The notes below the pieces were generated by a model that was not told the DNA's origin, made no database searches, and was given only the letters and a program-made list of their open reading frames with translations. 8,310 nt of DNA from Actinomycetes bacterium. GTDB lineage: Bacteria; Actinomycetota; Acidimicrobiia; Acidimicrobiales; RAAP-2. The stretch spans positions 1-8,310 of the forward strand of contig JAKCEC010000050.1 in NCBI GenBank assembly GCA_021841725.1. Direction: 5' to 3'. This document shows, one piece after another, positions 1 through 7,467 of the stretch (position 1 is its first letter; every line of letters begins with the position of its first letter). A program made the position numbers and the translations under genes.

Positions 1-1453
1 GGTTCACGTCGGAGAAGTTCCACTCGTAGGCGGGCTGCTGACCACTCGGGTGCATGTACCATTCGCGCAGCATGAGCACTAATTGAGCCTTGGCGAATTC
101 GGGATCGACGTGCGCCATCGTCACGCAGTGAAACGCGAGGTCCCAGGTCGCGAACCAGGGATACTCCCACACGTCGGGCATCAGCAGCACGTCGTGGGCG
201 TTGAGGTGGCTCCAGTCGACGTTGCGCTGCGCGGCGTGCGCGGCCGGCGGGGGCGGCGCCGTCGAGTCACCGCGCAGCCAACGCGCGACGTCGTAGTGGT
301 AGAACTGCTTGGACCACAGCAGACCCGCCATCGCTTGGCGTAGAACGCGGGCTTCGTCACTCGAGGCGGCGGCGGGGGTGAGCGACGACCAGAACCGGTC
401 GGCTTCGTCGCGGCGCGACGTGACGGTCCGATCGAAGTCCGCGACGTTCAGTGCCGGCGCGGCGGGCCCGTCGCGCCCCACGTCACTCAGGCGTACCCGG
501 ATGACCCGGGTGGCGCCGGCCTCGACGCGCACCTCGTAGTCCAGCGCGGCCTTAGTCCCGCGCAGCGCCGGGTTCACACTCGACGCGCCCGCGACCACGA
601 AGTCGTTGATGCCGTCCTTGGGGAACGCGGGTCCGTCGACCTGGCCGTAGAGTCGACCGACGTTGGTCTCATTGTCGCAGAACAACAGGCGCGGCGAACC
701 CTCCCCGCTCAGGCGCAGCACCCCGGCGCGCGCCGACTCGGCGACGATCGAACCATCGCGCGCCGTCAGGCTCGGGACGACGACGTCGGCGTCGCCCCAG
801 CGCCACGTATTGCGGAACCAGAGGGTGGGGAGCACCCGCAGTGTCGCCGGACGTGGTCCGGCGTTTTCGACGGTGATGTGCATGAGGAGGTCGTGGGGAC
901 CGTCCTTGGCGTAGTCCACCGTGACCACCCAGAACGCCCCGTCGTCGAAGACACCCGTGTCCAGCAGTTCGTATTCGGGTTGGGTCCGGTCACGCGCGGC
1001 GTTAGTGACGACGAGGTCCTCGTAGGGGAAGGCGGCCTGGGGGTAGTGGTAGCGCCACGAGTTCCACGAGTGCGTGGGGGTCGCGTCGGTGTACCACCAA
1101 TACTCCTTCGCGTCCTCGCCGTGATTGCCCTGGGGACCCGACAGACCGAACATCCGCTCCTTCACGATCGGGTCGACGCCGTTCCACAGGGCGAGCGACA
1201 GACACCAGTTCTGATCGAGGTCACAGAAGCCGGCCATGCCGTCCTCATTCCAACGGTAGGCCCGACTCCTCGCGTGATCGTGGGGGAACGAGTCCCACGC
1301 GTCGCCGTCGGCGCTGTAATCTTCGCGCACCGTCCCCCAGGCCCGTTCCGCCAGGTAGGGACCCCAGTCGCGCCACGCGGCCACCCCCGCGTTGGCGTCG
1401 GCGAGTCGCCGCCGTTCGGGGTCGAGCTCCTCGGCGCTCACCGCCGCGCCCAT
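1..1453 (-). CDS. Large GH63/MGH1-like glycoside hydrolase, N-terminal part
   Basis: An open minus-strand frame of 484 codons starts at ATG 1453 and runs off the left edge, so the C-terminus is missing. The N-terminus has the signature of large bacterial proteins usually annotated only as 'glucosidase': WGPYLAERAWGTVREDYS (residues 30-47), FPHDHARSRAYRWNEDG (55-71), then FGLSGPQGNHGEDAKEYWWY and TPTHSWNSWRYHYPQAAFPY. From memory such proteins are roughly 850-900 aa. WEYPWFATWDLAFH (429-442) lies at the start of the (alpha/alpha)6 barrel; by analogy with GH63 enzymes such as E. coli YgjK, Asp438 may be the general acid (inference). No signal peptide is visible, so it is probably cytoplasmic and acts on imported oligosaccharide or a compatible solute. 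Smaller MGH1-domain enzymes hydrolyse mannosyl- or glucosylglycerate; the substrate here is unknown. An in-frame GTG at 1468 is the only alternative start, just after a stop at 1472-1474. GAGGGG lies 14 nt before the ATG, rather far. It is divergent from glucose dehydrogenase. Confidence 0.85.
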   Translation of the reverse strand, partial: MGAAVSAEELDPERRRLADANAGVAAWRDWGPYLAERAWGTVREDYSADGDAWDSFPHDHARSRAYRWNEDGMAGFCDLDQNWCLSLALWNGVDPIVKERMFGLSGPQGNHGEDAKEYWWYTDATPTHSWNSWRYHYPQAAFPYEDLVVTNAARDRTQPEYELLDTGVFDDGAFWVVTVDYAKDGPHDLLMHITVENAGPRPATLRVLPTLWFRNTWRWGDADVVVPSLTARDGSIVAESARAGVLRLSGEGSPRLLFCDNETNVGRLYGQVDGPAFPKDGINDFVVAGASSVNPALRGTKAALDYEVRVEAGATRVIRVRLSDVGRDGPAAPALNVADFDRTVTSRRDEADRFWSSLTPAAASSDEARVLRQAMAGLLWSKQFYHYDVARWLRGDSTAPPPPAAHAAQRNVDWSHLNAHDVLLMPDVWEYPWFATWDLAFHCVTMAHVDPEFAKAQLVLMLREWYMHPSGQQPAYEWNFSDVN

Positions 1454-1661
1454 CGGTCCCGCGTCCACCCCTCACACCAGCGCATGGGCCTAGAGTACCG
1501 CCGCGCCCGCCCGACGGCGGCGGGTGAACCGACGCGCGGACGCGACGGGACCCTAAGGTGGGCCCTGGTGGGTACACCGGCGTCGGCGTGAGATCGTCGA
1601 GGAACGTACCCCCGTCGACGTCGGAGCCGAGCGAGGGGTCCCCGCCGAGAAAGGTTGACCC
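1454..1661. promoter_or_regulatory. Divergent intergenic region, glycosidase / glucose dehydrogenase
   Basis: This 208-bp gap lies between two divergent start codons, so it must hold the promoters of both genes. I cannot pick a convincing -35/-10 pair for either direction. Visible structure: a GC hairpin CCCGCC (1506-1511) / GGCGGG (1519-1524) with a 7-nt loop and no T-run; a tandem imperfect repeat CCCTAAGGTGGG (1551-1562) then CCCTGGTGGG (1563-1572); and an inverted pair GGGTAC (1570-1575) / GTACCC (1606-1611) with 30 bp between the arms. The inverted pair could be a regulator site, but the GC bias makes chance repeats likely. The dehydrogenase Shine-Dalgarno (GAGAAAGG, 1647-1654) ends 7 nt before its GTG. 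Confidence 0.45.
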
Positions 1662-2726
1662 GTGAACGCATTGACGGTAGTGCCGGGGCGCGCGGGGTCC
1701 GCCGCGCTGGTGGACGTGCCCGAACCCGCGCTCAGCGACGGCCCGATCCTCGTCGAGACCCTGGCGGTGGGCGTCTGCGGCACCGACCTGGAGATCCTCG
1801 CGGGCGACTACGGGTGGAGCCCGCCGGGGCGCGAGCGTCTGATCCTGGGCCACGAGTCCCTGGGACGCGTCCTCGAGGCCCCCGACGACGCGCCGGTCGC
1901 CCCCGGCGACCTGGTCGTGGGCATCGTGCGACGCCCCGACCCCGTGCCCTGCGCCAACTGCGCGGTGCGGGAGTGGGACTTCTGTCGAAACGGACGCTAC
2001 ACCGAGCGCGGCATTAAGGAGCACGACGGCTACCTGTCGGAGCGCTACCGCATCACGGCCGATTACCTCGTGAAGGTCGACCCCGGCCTGGGTACCCTCG
2101 GCGTCCTCCTCGAGCCCACCAGCGTCGTGGCCAAGGCCTGGGAACAGGTCCAGCGCATCGGCGAGCGCGCGCACTGGGCGCCGCGCACGGTGCTGGTGAC
2201 CGGCGCGGGTCCCATCGGGCTGCTCGCCGCGCTCCTGGGCGTGCAGCGCGGACTCGACGTACACGTCCTCGATCGCGTGAGCGCCGGACCCAAGACCGAA
2301 CTGGTCGCCTCGCTCGGAGCCACCTACCACAGTGGTTCGATTGGCGACACCGGCCTGCGTCCCGACGTGGTGATCGAATGCACGGGCGTCGCCTCCGTCA
2401 TCCTCGACGCCATGTCCCACGTCGGTGTCGGCGGCGTGATGTGTCTGACGGGTGTCTCCTCGGGCGGACACCAGATCACCATCGACGAGGGAGCGATCAA
2501 TCGCAGCATGGTGCTCGAGAACGTGGCCGTGGTCGGCTCGGTCAACGCCAATCGCCGTCACTACGAGGCGGGAGCGCAGGCCCTGGCCGCAGCCGACCGG
2601 GACTGGCTGTCGCGCCTGATCACCCGACGCGTGGCGCTGGCGCAGTGGTCCGACGCCCTCACGCGCACCGACGACGACGTCAAGGTCGTCATCGAGGTGC
2701 GTCCCGCGACGACGGACGCGCCGTGA
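1662..2726 (+). CDS. gdh: Glucose 1-dehydrogenase, zinc-dependent MDR family
   Basis: Predicted to oxidise D-glucose (perhaps other aldoses) to the 1,5-lactone with NAD(P)+ in the cytoplasm. The 354-aa length fits medium-chain dehydrogenases of the archaeal-type glucose dehydrogenase group. The catalytic domain has VCGTD (Cys39), LGHE (His64, Glu65) and EPTSVVAKA (Glu151), matching the catalytic zinc pocket. The zinc-lobe region CANC...FC has only three cysteines (97, 100, 108) where classical MDR enzymes have four. The Rossmann motif is GAGPIG (181-186); beta2 ends HVLDR, and Asp204 suggests NAD+ is accepted. The C-terminal GSVNANRRHYEAG and WLSRLITRR stretch is typical of this group and argues against sorbitol or threonine dehydrogenase. 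The start is GTG with GAGAAAGG 7 nt upstream. Gluconokinase follows 106 bp downstream on the same strand and would use the product after lactone hydrolysis; no gluconolactonase is in the window. Confidence 0.9.
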   Translation: MNALTVVPGRAGSAALVDVPEPALSDGPILVETLAVGVCGTDLEILAGDYGWSPPGRERLILGHESLGRVLEAPDDAPVAPGDLVVGIVRRPDPVPCANCAVREWDFCRNGRYTERGIKEHDGYLSERYRITADYLVKVDPGLGTLGVLLEPTSVVAKAWEQVQRIGERAHWAPRTVLVTGAGPIGLLAALLGVQRGLDVHVLDRVSAGPKTELVASLGATYHSGSIGDTGLRPDVVIECTGVASVILDAMSHVGVGGVMCLTGVSSGGHQITIDEGAINRSMVLENVAVVGSVNANRRHYEAGAQALAAADRDWLSRLITRRVALAQWSDALTRTDDDVKVVIEVRPATTDAP

Positions 2727-2776
2727 CCTCCGCCCTCGGCTCGGGAACCGCGAACGGTCGACGACGCCCGACGCGA

Positions 2777-2792
2777 GGTCACCGCGGTGACC
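2777..2792. promoter_or_regulatory. Perfect 16-bp palindrome before gluconokinase
   Basis: GGTCACCGCGGTGACC is fully self-complementary and lies in the 106-bp gap between glucose dehydrogenase and gluconokinase, ending 40 bp before the kinase start. Its half-site GGTCAC/GTGACC occurs a third time as GTGACC at 2723-2728, across the dehydrogenase stop codon; there the match to the left arm extends to 8 bp (GTGACCTC 2723-2730, GAGGTCAC 2775-2782). With no loop between the arms it looks more like a DNA operator for a dimeric regulator than an RNA hairpin. The function is inferred, and palindromes are more frequent in GC-rich DNA. Confidence 0.4.
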
Positions 2793-2809
2793 CGGCACCG
2801 GTGCGCCGG
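2792..2809. repeat. GC-rich dyad upstream of gluconokinase RBS
   Basis: CCGGC (2792-2796) and GCCGG (2805-2809) flank the perfect 10-bp palindrome GCACCGGTGC (2795-2804). The dyad abuts the 16-bp palindrome at 2777-2792 and lies about 10 nt before the kinase Shine-Dalgarno. It could be a second regulator site or an mRNA hairpin affecting kinase translation. No T-tract follows, so it is not a typical intrinsic terminator. Confidence 0.3.
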
Positions 2810-2832
2810 ATCCACACCCGGGAGGTGCGCGA

Positions 2833-3348
2833 GTGAGCGTGGCCGTCTTGAGCGCCCGCGCCGTGGTGGTGTTCGGCGTCTCGGGGTCGGGCAAGAGTAC
2901 CGTGGCCGAGGCCCTGGCCGGGCGACTCACGTTCGCCTACTGCGACGCGGACGACCTGCACCCGGCGGCCAACGTCGAGAAGATGCGCTCGGGTCACGCG
3001 CTCACCGACGACGATCGCTGGCCGTGGTTGCACGCCGTGGGCCGGCGCATGCACGAGGCCCTCGACGAGGGCCACGGCATCGTGGTGGCCTGCTCGGCCC
3101 TCAAGCGGAGCTACCGCGATATCTTGCGCGTGCACGAGCCCGACGCCTTCTTCGTCTTCCTCGACGGTGGCGAGGACCTCATCATGTCGCGCGTACTCGC
3201 GCGCCAGGGTAGTTTCATGCCCGCGTCGTTGCTCTCGTCACAGTTCGACGCACTCGAGCCACTGCAGAGCGACGAGGCCGGGCTCCGGATCGACGTCGCC
3301 CAGAGTCTCACCGACGTCGTCGACGAGGCGTTCACGGCGCTGTCCTAA
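2833..3348 (+). CDS. gntK: Gluconokinase, GntK-type P-loop kinase
   Basis: Predicted to phosphorylate D-gluconate with ATP to 6-phosphogluconate, feeding the pentose phosphate or Entner-Doudoroff pathway. The 171-aa length matches GntK. In order: Walker A GVSGSGKST (15-23, Lys21); substrate segment DADDLHPAANVEKM (38-51); DDDRWPWL (59-66); CSALKRSYRD (87-96), the typical GntK stretch replacing a normal Walker B context; a lid region around RVLARQGSFMP (120-130); then SQFDALE (136-142). Most GntK proteins, E. coli GntK included, have His in the lid sequence R-x-G-H-F; here it is Ser127. The start is GTG with GGGAGG about 8 nt upstream. Although in line with glucose dehydrogenase, the 106-bp gap with palindromes suggests possible separate control. 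The gene converges on the mannonate dehydratase gene. Confidence 0.93.
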   Translation: MSVAVLSARAVVVFGVSGSGKSTVAEALAGRLTFAYCDADDLHPAANVEKMRSGHALTDDDRWPWLHAVGRRMHEALDEGHGIVVACSALKRSYRDILRVHEPDAFFVFLDGGEDLIMSRVLARQGSFMPASLLSSQFDALEPLQSDEAGLRIDVAQSLTDVVDEAFTALS

Positions 3349-3390
3349 TGCCCGTCGGCGCCGTCGCTCGGACGTCGCACGCGGGGGCTC
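3349..3390. other. Short convergent junction, no clear terminator
   Basis: Only 42 bp separate the stop codons of gluconokinase (plus) and mannonate dehydratase (minus). It holds the small palindrome CGGCGCCG near 3357-3364 but no stem-loop followed by a T-run on either strand. Transcripts may therefore overlap at their 3' ends or end by a factor-dependent mechanism (inference). Confidence 0.4.
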
Positions 3391-4629
3391 TCACCAGTCG
3401 TGCACCGTGCCGTCAGCCAGGCGGTTGTAGGGCAGGTACGCTGCCTCGTAGGGGTACTTGCCCGCCTCGTCCACGTTGAGTTCCACGCCGATTCCGGGCG
3501 TGTCGCTCGGGTGCAGGAGTCCCTGCGACCAGGTGAAGGACTGTTCGAATACCTGGTCCGTGCGCTCCCCGTGGCGCATGTACTCCTGAATCCCGAAATT
3601 GTGGATGGCCATGCCCAGGTGCATCGCCGCGGCCATGCCCACCGGCGAGACGTCGGTGGGTCCGTGCATCCCGGACTTGATCTGGTACTGCGCGGCGAAC
3701 TCGAGGATCTTCTTGAGGTGCGTGACGCCCCCGGTGTGGGTCACCGCACTGCGCACGTAGTCGATCAACTGCTCGCGGATGATCACTTGGTAGTCCCAGA
3801 CGCTGTTGAAGATCTCGCCGATGGCCAACGGCGTCGTGGTGTGTGCGCGTACGAGGCGCAGGGACTCCGGGTTCTCGGCCGGCGTGCAGTCCTCCAACCA
3901 GAACAGGTCGTAGGGCTCCAGGGACTTGCCCAGTTGGGCCGCCTGGATCGGCGTCATGCGGTGGTGCCCGTCGTGCAGGAGCGGGAGCTCCGGGCCGAAC
4001 TCGTGGCGCACCGCCTCAAAGACCGTGGGGACGTGTCGCAGGTAACTGCGGGTGTCCCAGTCCTCCTCGGCCGGCAGCGCCCCGCGCTGGGCCGGTTCGT
4101 GGTCGTAGCGCACCCCGGCGTTGCCCGGGGCCGTCGCGTTCGAGGCGATGCCGTAGATCGACCGCAATCCCGGCACACCGGTCTGGACCCGCACGGCGCG
4201 GTACCCCTGTTCCTGGTGCGCGCGCACGCTCTCGAAGATCTCGCCGATCGACTTACCCGAGGCGTGGCCGTAGGCCAGCAGGCCCCGCCGTGAGGCCCCG
4301 CCGAGCAATTGGTACAGCGGCATGCCCGCCGCCTTGGCCTTGATGTCCCACAGGGCCACGTCGACGGCGGCGATGGCCGCCATGGTGACCGGCCCCCGCC
4401 GCCAGTACGCGCTGCGGTAGAGGAACTGCCAGGTGTCCTCGATGTTGCGCTCGTCGCGCCCGATCAAGAGCGCGACGACGTGGTCGCGCAGGTAACTCAC
4501 CACGGCCAGTTCGCGGCCGTTGAGCGTCGCGTCGCCCAGTCCGGTGAGTCCGTCGTCGGTGGTGATCTTCAGGGTGACGAAGTTCCGGTCCGGACTCGTC
4601 ACGATGACGTCGGCTGATCTGATGCTCAT
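3391..4629 (-). CDS. manD: D-mannonate dehydratase, enolase superfamily (ManD/RspA)
   Basis: Predicted to dehydrate D-mannonate to 2-keto-3-deoxy-D-gluconate. At 412 aa it has the usual ManD length. Enolase-superfamily residues are all present: Mg2+ ligands Asp220 (HDGHH), Glu246 (WLED) and Glu272 (GEIFNS), plus Arg147 (VRVQT), Tyr159, His222 and His322 (MHGPTD). These line up with the residues I recall for characterised ManD: Arg147 and Tyr159 have the same numbers and the later ones are shifted by 10, consistent with a longer loop at about 165-190. The C-terminus [14 protein letters not shown] is typical. Older annotation calls such proteins starvation-sensing RspA. ATG 4629 lies 1 nt after the uxuB stop, with GAGGAG (4639-4644) 9 nt upstream inside the uxuB end. 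Some members of the subgroup act weakly on mannonate and/or gluconate, but the uxaC-uxuB context favours mannonate. Confidence 0.93.
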   Translation of the reverse strand: MSIRSADVIVTSPDRNFVTLKITTDDGLTGLGDATLNGRELAVVSYLRDHVVALLIGRDERNIEDTWQFLYRSAYWRRGPVTMAAIAAVDVALWDIKAKAAGMPLYQLLGGASRRGLLAYGHASGKSIGEIFESVRAHQEQGYRAVRVQTGVPGLRSIYGIASNATAPGNAGVRYDHEPAQRGALPAEEDWDTRSYLRHVPTVFEAVRHEFGPELPLLHDGHHRMTPIQAAQLGKSLEPYDLFWLEDCTPAENPESLRLVRAHTTTPLAIGEIFNSVWDYQVIIREQLIDYVRSAVTHTGGVTHLKKILEFAAQYQIKSGMHGPTDVSPVGMAAAMHLGMAIHNFGIQEYMRHGERTDQVFEQSFTWSQGLLHPSDTPGIGVELNVDEAGKYPYEAAYLPYNRLADGTVHDW

Positions 4630-4630
4630 A

Positions 4631-6061
4631 TCACTCTTCTCCTCGGGTGCTCGGGTGGGTGTCGGGGGTGTGGTCGGGTTCCACGGCGACGAGCCGGCTC
4701 ACCGCGTCGACGAAGGCCCCGAGCTCGACCAGTCGGGGGTCGATGAGACGAATCAGGGCGGAGACGGACACCGGCTCGGCGTCGAGGACCGTGCGCAACG
4801 CGGCGCCCTCGGCGTCGGGGAACGAAGTGTGGTGCAGGAGACGTCGGACCCACGCAGCGATCACCTCGACGCCCGCGGGGCAGTCGCGTCCCGCGCGATA
4901 CTCCGCGACGACGACCGGCGCGATGCGGGTGCGTAACTTCATCACCGAGTCGGTCGCGATCTGCTCGAGTCGGTAGCCCATCCGGGCGTTCTCGAAGCGC
5001 TCGATCAATTGCGCGCGATACGCGGCGAGGTCCAGGCCCTCGGGCAACTGGCGAACCGCGCTGGACCAGAACGACTCGACGCTCCGTCGACAGAGGGGAT
5101 CGGCGACCGCCTCGGCCACGGTGACGTGTCCCGCGTCGAGCCCCCGGTAGGCCAGGATGCTGTGGGCGCCGTTGAGTAGCCATAGCTTGCGGCGTTCGTA
5201 GGGTTCGATCGCGGTGACGAACTGAGCGCCCGCGTCTTCCCACCGGGGCCGACCCGCGGGGAAATCGCCCGCGAGCACCCAGCTGGCGAAGGGCTCGGTC
5301 ACGACCGGCGCGGCGTCGATCCACCCGGTGCGTTCACGCACCAACGCGACGTCCTCGGCCGTAGTACGCGGCGTGATGCGGTCCACGCTGGTGGCGACGA
5401 AGGAAACGTTCTGCGCCACCCAGCCCGCGAGTTCGGTACTGACCCGGTGCGCCAACTCCGTCAGCCCCCGTCGCAGCACCTCGCCGTTGTTGGGCACGTT
5501 GTCACAGGGCACGAGGGCGATCGGACCGGCGTCCGCCCGGCGTCGGGCCTCGAGACCCAGCAGTATGCGCCCCGGCACGGTGTGAAGTTCGAGGTCGTCC
5601 AGACCCGCGTGCGCCTCCAAGACGCGCAACGCGGCCAGGTCACCGGCCAGTTCAGGATCGTCACGGGGCGCGCCGTCGAGGCCCAAGCGGTACCCCGCTT
5701 CGGTTACCGTCGTCGTCATGATCACCACCTCCGGGCGCGAGACCACGTCGGCGATCGCGGCGCAGTCGCCGCCCTCGTGGACCTCGACGAGGTTGGTCAT
5801 CACCTCGAAGCGGTCCTCGGACGCGGAGCGCACAATCAGCGTGTAGAGGCCGTCCTGGCGCGCCAGCGCGGCGGCGAGCCCACTCCCGCGTCCCGTGAAG
5901 GCGCAGATTCCCCAGTGCGCGCCGTCACCGGCGTGGGCGCTGAACCACGCCTGATGCGCGCGATGGAACGCACCCAATCCGAAGTGCACCACGCGCGCGC
6001 GCGGGCGCACGTCGTGTAACCCGAGGTCTTCGCGGGTGAGTGGGCGCGCCGCGTCGCTCAT
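4631..6061 (-). CDS. uxuB: Fructuronate reductase, mannitol dehydrogenase family
   Basis: Predicted to reduce D-fructuronate to D-mannonate with NADH. The 476-aa protein is a long-chain polyol dehydrogenase. The N-terminal nucleotide-binding signature is [16 protein letters not shown] (25-40). CDNVPNNG (186-193) contains Asn188, and [10 protein letters not shown] (292-301) contains Lys292, Asn297 and His300; these correspond, shifted by three, to the Asn191/Lys295/Asn300/His303 set of Pseudomonas mannitol 2-dehydrogenase. The chosen ATG (6061-6059) forms an ATGA overlap with the uxaC stop and gives the family N-terminus immediately. A longer upstream extension of the frame only reads through uxaC out of phase. 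No strong Shine-Dalgarno precedes it, so translation is probably coupled to uxaC. The family also includes tagaturonate reductase and mannitol or arabinitol dehydrogenases; position between uxaC and manD identifies the substrate. Confidence 0.9.
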   Translation of the reverse strand: MSDAARPLTREDLGLHDVRPRARVVHFGLGAFHRAHQAWFSAHAGDGAHWGICAFTGRGSGLAAALARQDGLYTLIVRSASEDRFEVMTNLVEVHEGGDCAAIADVVSRPEVVIMTTTVTEAGYRLGLDGAPRDDPELAGDLAALRVLEAHAGLDDLELHTVPGRILLGLEARRRADAGPIALVPCDNVPNNGEVLRRGLTELAHRVSTELAGWVAQNVSFVATSVDRITPRTTAEDVALVRERTGWIDAAPVVTEPFASWVLAGDFPAGRPRWEDAGAQFVTAIEPYERRKLWLLNGAHSILAYRGLDAGHVTVAEAVADPLCRRSVESFWSSAVRQLPEGLDLAAYRAQLIERFENARMGYRLEQIATDSVMKLRTRIAPVVVAEYRAGRDCPAGVEVIAAWVRRLLHHTSFPDAEGAALRTVLDAEPVSVSALIRLIDPRLVELGAFVDAVSRLVAVEPDHTPDTHPSTRGEE

Positions 6062-7467
6062 AATTTGAAGACGCGGCGCGGCGCCCGGTCGATGACCTCG
6101 ACGATGACCTCGCGGGCCCGCGCCAGGGTGACGCGGTGCTCGATCACCAGACGCGCGAGGTACCCCGCCTCCACGCGTCGCGCGACGTCGTGACGCGCGG
6201 GGATCGAAAGAAACGCGCGGGTGTCGTCGACGAAGCCCGCGTAGCGCGAGAAACCCGTCGTTTCGGTCACCGCGGCGCGAAAACGCGTCATGGCGTCGGG
6301 CGCGTCGAGGAACCACCACGGTGAGCCGAGGTACACGCTCGGGTAGAAACCCGCGAGTGGGGCCAACTCGCGCGAGAATGTGGTCTCGTCCAGGGTGAAG
6401 AGGACCAGGTGAAAACCCGGAGACTTGCCGAAGTCGTTGAGGAGCGGACGTAACGACGCGGTGAAGTCCACCGCGACCGGGATGTCGTGTCCGGTGTCCG
6501 GGCCACAGCGTGCGTAGGTGTCGGCGTCGTAGTTGCGCCACGATCCCGGGTGCACCGCCATGACCAGCCCGTCCTCGACACTCATGCGGGCCATCTCGTA
6601 GAGCATGTGGGCCTCGAAGGCGTCGCGGTCGGTGTCCGAACACCCGCCGCGGCGCACCCGGTCGAACAGGTCCGCGGCGCCTCGCTCGTCGAGCCGGAGG
6701 CTCAGCGGAGTACGCACGCCATGATCGGTAGCGCTGGCCCCGGCGGCGATGAAGTAACGCCGCCGATTCTGCAGCGCCGTGAGGTACCCGTCGTAGCCCG
6801 AGCGGCCCTCGCCCGCCGTGGCGACGAGTCGTTCGACGTTGTCGACGAAACCCACCGCGTGCGCGTTGAGATAGGCGTCGGGTCGAAAGGTGGGCAGGAC
6901 CCGGCGCGAGAAACTGGTGTCGTCGCGCAGCCGCGCGTGCGCACGGAGATCGTCGAGTGGGTCGTCGGTCGTCGCGAGAACGTCGATGTCGAAGGTCTCC
7001 ATCAACCGTCGGGGACGAAATTCGGGCTCACCGAGACGCTGGGTGATGTGCTCGTAGAGTCGGTCCGCGTTCGCGCTCGAGGGGACCTCGGTGATTCCGA
7101 ACAGCTCGGTCATCTCCGTGGTCAACCAGAGTCCCGACGCGGTCGCGTCGAAGATGGACCACCCCGCGCAGAACTCACGCCAGACCTCGCGCGGGTCGGC
7201 GGCGACGCCACCGACGCCGAGCGACGCCAAGGACGCACCGTGAGCGTGCAGCAATCGGGTGACGTAGTGGTCCGGGGTCACCAGGAGCTGCGCGGGGTTG
7301 GCGAAGGGTGCGTTCTCGGCGATGGTCGCCGCCGGGACGTGGCCGTGTGGCGACACGATCGCCAGGTGCTCTACGCACGAGAGCAGTTCGCGCGCCACCT
7401 CGCGCGTGCCGGGATCCGCCGGGAGGAGTCGATCGGGGTTGGTCTCCAGTGGCGACGACTCACTCAC
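6058..7467 (-). CDS. uxaC: Glucuronate/uronate isomerase
   Basis: Predicted to isomerise D-glucuronate to D-fructuronate (often also D-galacturonate to D-tagaturonate), the first step of cytoplasmic hexuronate breakdown. At 469 aa it has the normal UxaC length and belongs to the amidohydrolase-like TIM-barrel superfamily. Family landmarks: SPHGHVP (39-45) with the His41-x-His43 pair; TDDP (167-170); NRRRYF (234-239); HPGSWRNYD (306-314); LFTLDETTFSRELAPLAG (356-373); YLGSPWWFLD (379-388); and GFVDDTRAFLSIPARHDVARR (411-431) near the end. The start is GTG 7467-7465. Upstream in frame no ATG, GTG or TTG occurs before a TAG about 75 nt away, so this start is essentially forced. No good Shine-Dalgarno precedes it (GGACTCTGCGTC), hence possible weak or leaderless initiation. 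It is the promoter-proximal gene of the uxaC-uxuB-manD operon, overlapping uxuB by 4 bp. Confidence 0.93.
   Translation of the reverse strand: MSESSPLETNPDRLLPADPGTREVARELLSCVEHLAIVSPHGHVPAATIAENAPFANPAQLLVTPDHYVTRLLHAHGASLASLGVGGVAADPREVWREFCAGWSIFDATASGLWLTTEMTELFGITEVPSSANADRLYEHITQRLGEPEFRPRRLMETFDIDVLATTDDPLDDLRAHARLRDDTSFSRRVLPTFRPDAYLNAHAVGFVDNVERLVATAGEGRSGYDGYLTALQNRRRYFIAAGASATDHGVRTPLSLRLDERGAADLFDRVRRGGCSDTDRDAFEAHMLYEMARMSVEDGLVMAVHPGSWRNYDADTYARCGPDTGHDIPVAVDFTASLRPLLNDFGKSPGFHLVLFTLDETTFSRELAPLAGFYPSVYLGSPWWFLDAPDAMTRFRAAVTETTGFSRYAGFVDDTRAFLSIPARHDVARRVEAGYLARLVIEHRVTLARAREVIVEVIDRAPRRVFKL

Noticed and set aside
1506..1524. GC hairpin CCCGCC/GGCGGG as an intrinsic terminator
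   Set aside because: It lies between divergent start codons and has no following T-run; GC-rich DNA yields such stems often.
878..1591. 237-codon plus-strand frame opposite the glycosidase
   Set aside because: It is the antisense shadow of the glycosidase coding sequence and crosses the divergent promoter region.
1245..2930. 561-codon minus-strand frame across gdh and into the gap before gntK
   Set aside because: It is antisense to the well-supported glucose dehydrogenase and overlaps the glycosidase start. Its translation is low-complexity R/G/D/V-rich with no domain, as expected opposite a GC-rich gene.
3400..4293. 297-codon plus-strand frame opposite manD
   Set aside because: It is a shadow of manD: the sense frame has full enolase-superfamily active-site residues, while this one is arginine/valine-rich without motifs.
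6062..6643. N-terminal extension of the fructuronate reductase frame (670 aa in total)
   Set aside because: The extra 194 residues are read out of phase through uxaC and resemble no family. The ATG at 6061 gives the normal family N-terminus and length.
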